6,103 bases of DNA, taken from NCBI GenBank assembly GCA_017511585.1, contig JAFWJI010000038.1:1-6103 (forward strand), written 5' to 3'. The stretch is from Mycoplasmataceae bacterium. GTDB taxonomy: Bacteria; Bacillota_I; Bacilli_A; Mycoplasmatales; Metamycoplasmataceae. Shown here piece by piece: positions 5,215-6,103 of the stretch. The translations under genes and the position numbers were made by a program. The notes beneath the pieces are model-generated. The model made no database searches. It was not told the origin of the DNA and saw only the letters and a list, made by a program, of their open reading frames with translations. Numbering within the stretch: position 1 is the stretch's first letter; the number at the start of each line of letters is the position of its first letter.

Positions 5215-6103
5215 AACTAATGATCAAGTTAAAAATTTTTTTCATTTCTAGAAAAGCAAAAAAATATTTTAAAAAATCTTTTTTTGATCCTCAAAAATAT
5301 TCTTTATATTTTAGAAATGATTATTTAGTAAGAAAAATAAATTCTTTAATTAAAAATTTTAATGTTGAAATTAGTGTTAAAGGACATGAAAATTTAGGTA
5401 ATAATGGGCCAGCAATGTTGTATGGTAATCATCAAGATAATTTTGATGCTTTTGCAGTAATTTATGCTTTACAAGCACAAAGTGAAGCAAAAGATGATTT
5501 AAATAAAATACCAACTTTTATAGCAAAACATTCTTTACAATATAAAAGTTATACTAGAAACATTTTAAATAGTATAGATACATTTTTTTTAGATCGTGAT
5601 AATATCAGAAAAAGTTTAGATACAATGGATCAATTTTCAAAATTTGTAAAAAATAATAAAACTTATGGAGTTATTTTTCCTGAAGGAACAAGAAATAAAG
5701 AAGGAACAATATCAACATTTAAACCAGGTTCTTTTAAAATTGCAAAAAAAGAAATGATTCCAATAATTCCTTTTACTATAAATAATTCAGTTGGTGCTCT
5801 AGATTTTGAAAGAAAAGAAACTTTAAAAGTAGAAATTATTTTTCATAAAAAAATTACCCCTCATTCTTTTGCAACTCAAACAACTGTTGCTTTATCAGAA
5901 AGAGTTGAAAAAATTGTTTCAAGTGCTTTTAAAAAACCGCAATATCAATTTAAAGATTCAGAAATAGATAGTGATATTGAAAATTCTAAATCAGCTATTA
6001 AATGAAGAAAAAAAGAAGCAAAAAGAATAGAAGCACAAAGAAAAAAAGAACAAAAACAACAAAAAGAAGAACAAAAAATAGTTGAACAACAAAACAAACA
6101 ATA
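5208..6103 (+). CDS. plsC: 1-acyl-sn-glycerol-3-phosphate acyltransferase (PlsC family), with charged C-terminal tail
   Basis: PlsC acylates lysophosphatidic acid to phosphatidic acid, the precursor of membrane phospholipids, at the inner face of the membrane. The four acyltransferase blocks are present: GNHQDNFD with the catalytic HX4D pair His75 and Asp80, FFLDRDNIRKS (from 126), FPEGTRNKEG (157-166) with the Glu-Gly-Thr substrate site, and MIPIIPF (183-189). The hydrophobic, lysine-rich first 15 residues could lie against the membrane. Past the catalytic domain, residues about 248-298 form an acidic linker and then a Lys/Glu/Gln-rich stretch likely to be helical or coiled coil; this continues through TGA-coded Trp266. 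The final two bases of the window are TA, so a stop may follow at once, but the end is not seen. The gene overlaps acpS, linking acyl carrier protein activation with phospholipid synthesis. Confidence 0.92.

Noticed and set aside
5583..5590. Run of eight T in plsC as a slippage-type phase-variation site
   Set aside because: The run is within a conserved catalytic block, homopolymers of this length are ordinary at this base composition, and plsC is a housekeeping gene unlikely to be phase-variable.

Overview
The window is strongly A+T-rich DNA from a mollicute (Mycoplasma-type bacterium) that reads TGA as tryptophan (genetic code 4). Conserved tryptophans fall on in-frame TGA codons in every complete gene: the trpS 'LNW' segment, the AcpS WSIKEA motif, the cytosine methyltransferase LLWEV block and the M42 peptidase 'GGIW' segment. 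Genes that look broken under the standard code are therefore intact. I count 19 in-frame TGA tryptophan codons and only two TGG. The species cannot be named from the sequence alone.

Region 1 (1-2577) is a type II restriction-modification locus. A cytosine-5 DNA methyltransferase (205-1401) is followed with no gap by an HNH-type restriction endonuclease (1402-2577). A second methyltransferase starts divergently (74 to 1, minus strand) and leaves the window on the left. The first 74 coding bases of the two methyltransferases form an inverted repeat with 72/74 identity around a 130-bp spacer (75-204). The spacer has a good promoter and ribosome binding site pointing only to the minus side. It also holds a third, vestigial copy of the methyltransferase start and a hairpin over the plus-strand start codon. 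This arrangement could allow promoter inversion or gene conversion between the two genes, and it is the most interesting part of the window.

Region 2 (2578-6103) is housekeeping DNA, all on the plus strand: an M42 metallo-aminopeptidase (2682-3770), tryptophanyl-tRNA synthetase trpS (3861-4853), holo-ACP synthase acpS (4909-5214) and a PlsC-type acyltransferase (5208 to the right edge). acpS and plsC overlap by 7 bp and are probably translationally coupled. trpS and acpS each have a TATAAT box followed by exactly 9 bases and then ATG, with no Shine-Dalgarno sequence, which suggests leaderless mRNAs. The plsC product has an unusual Lys/Glu/Gln-rich tail.

No tRNA, rRNA, CRISPR array, transposase or riboswitch is visible. 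No gene-free stretch exceeds 300 bases.
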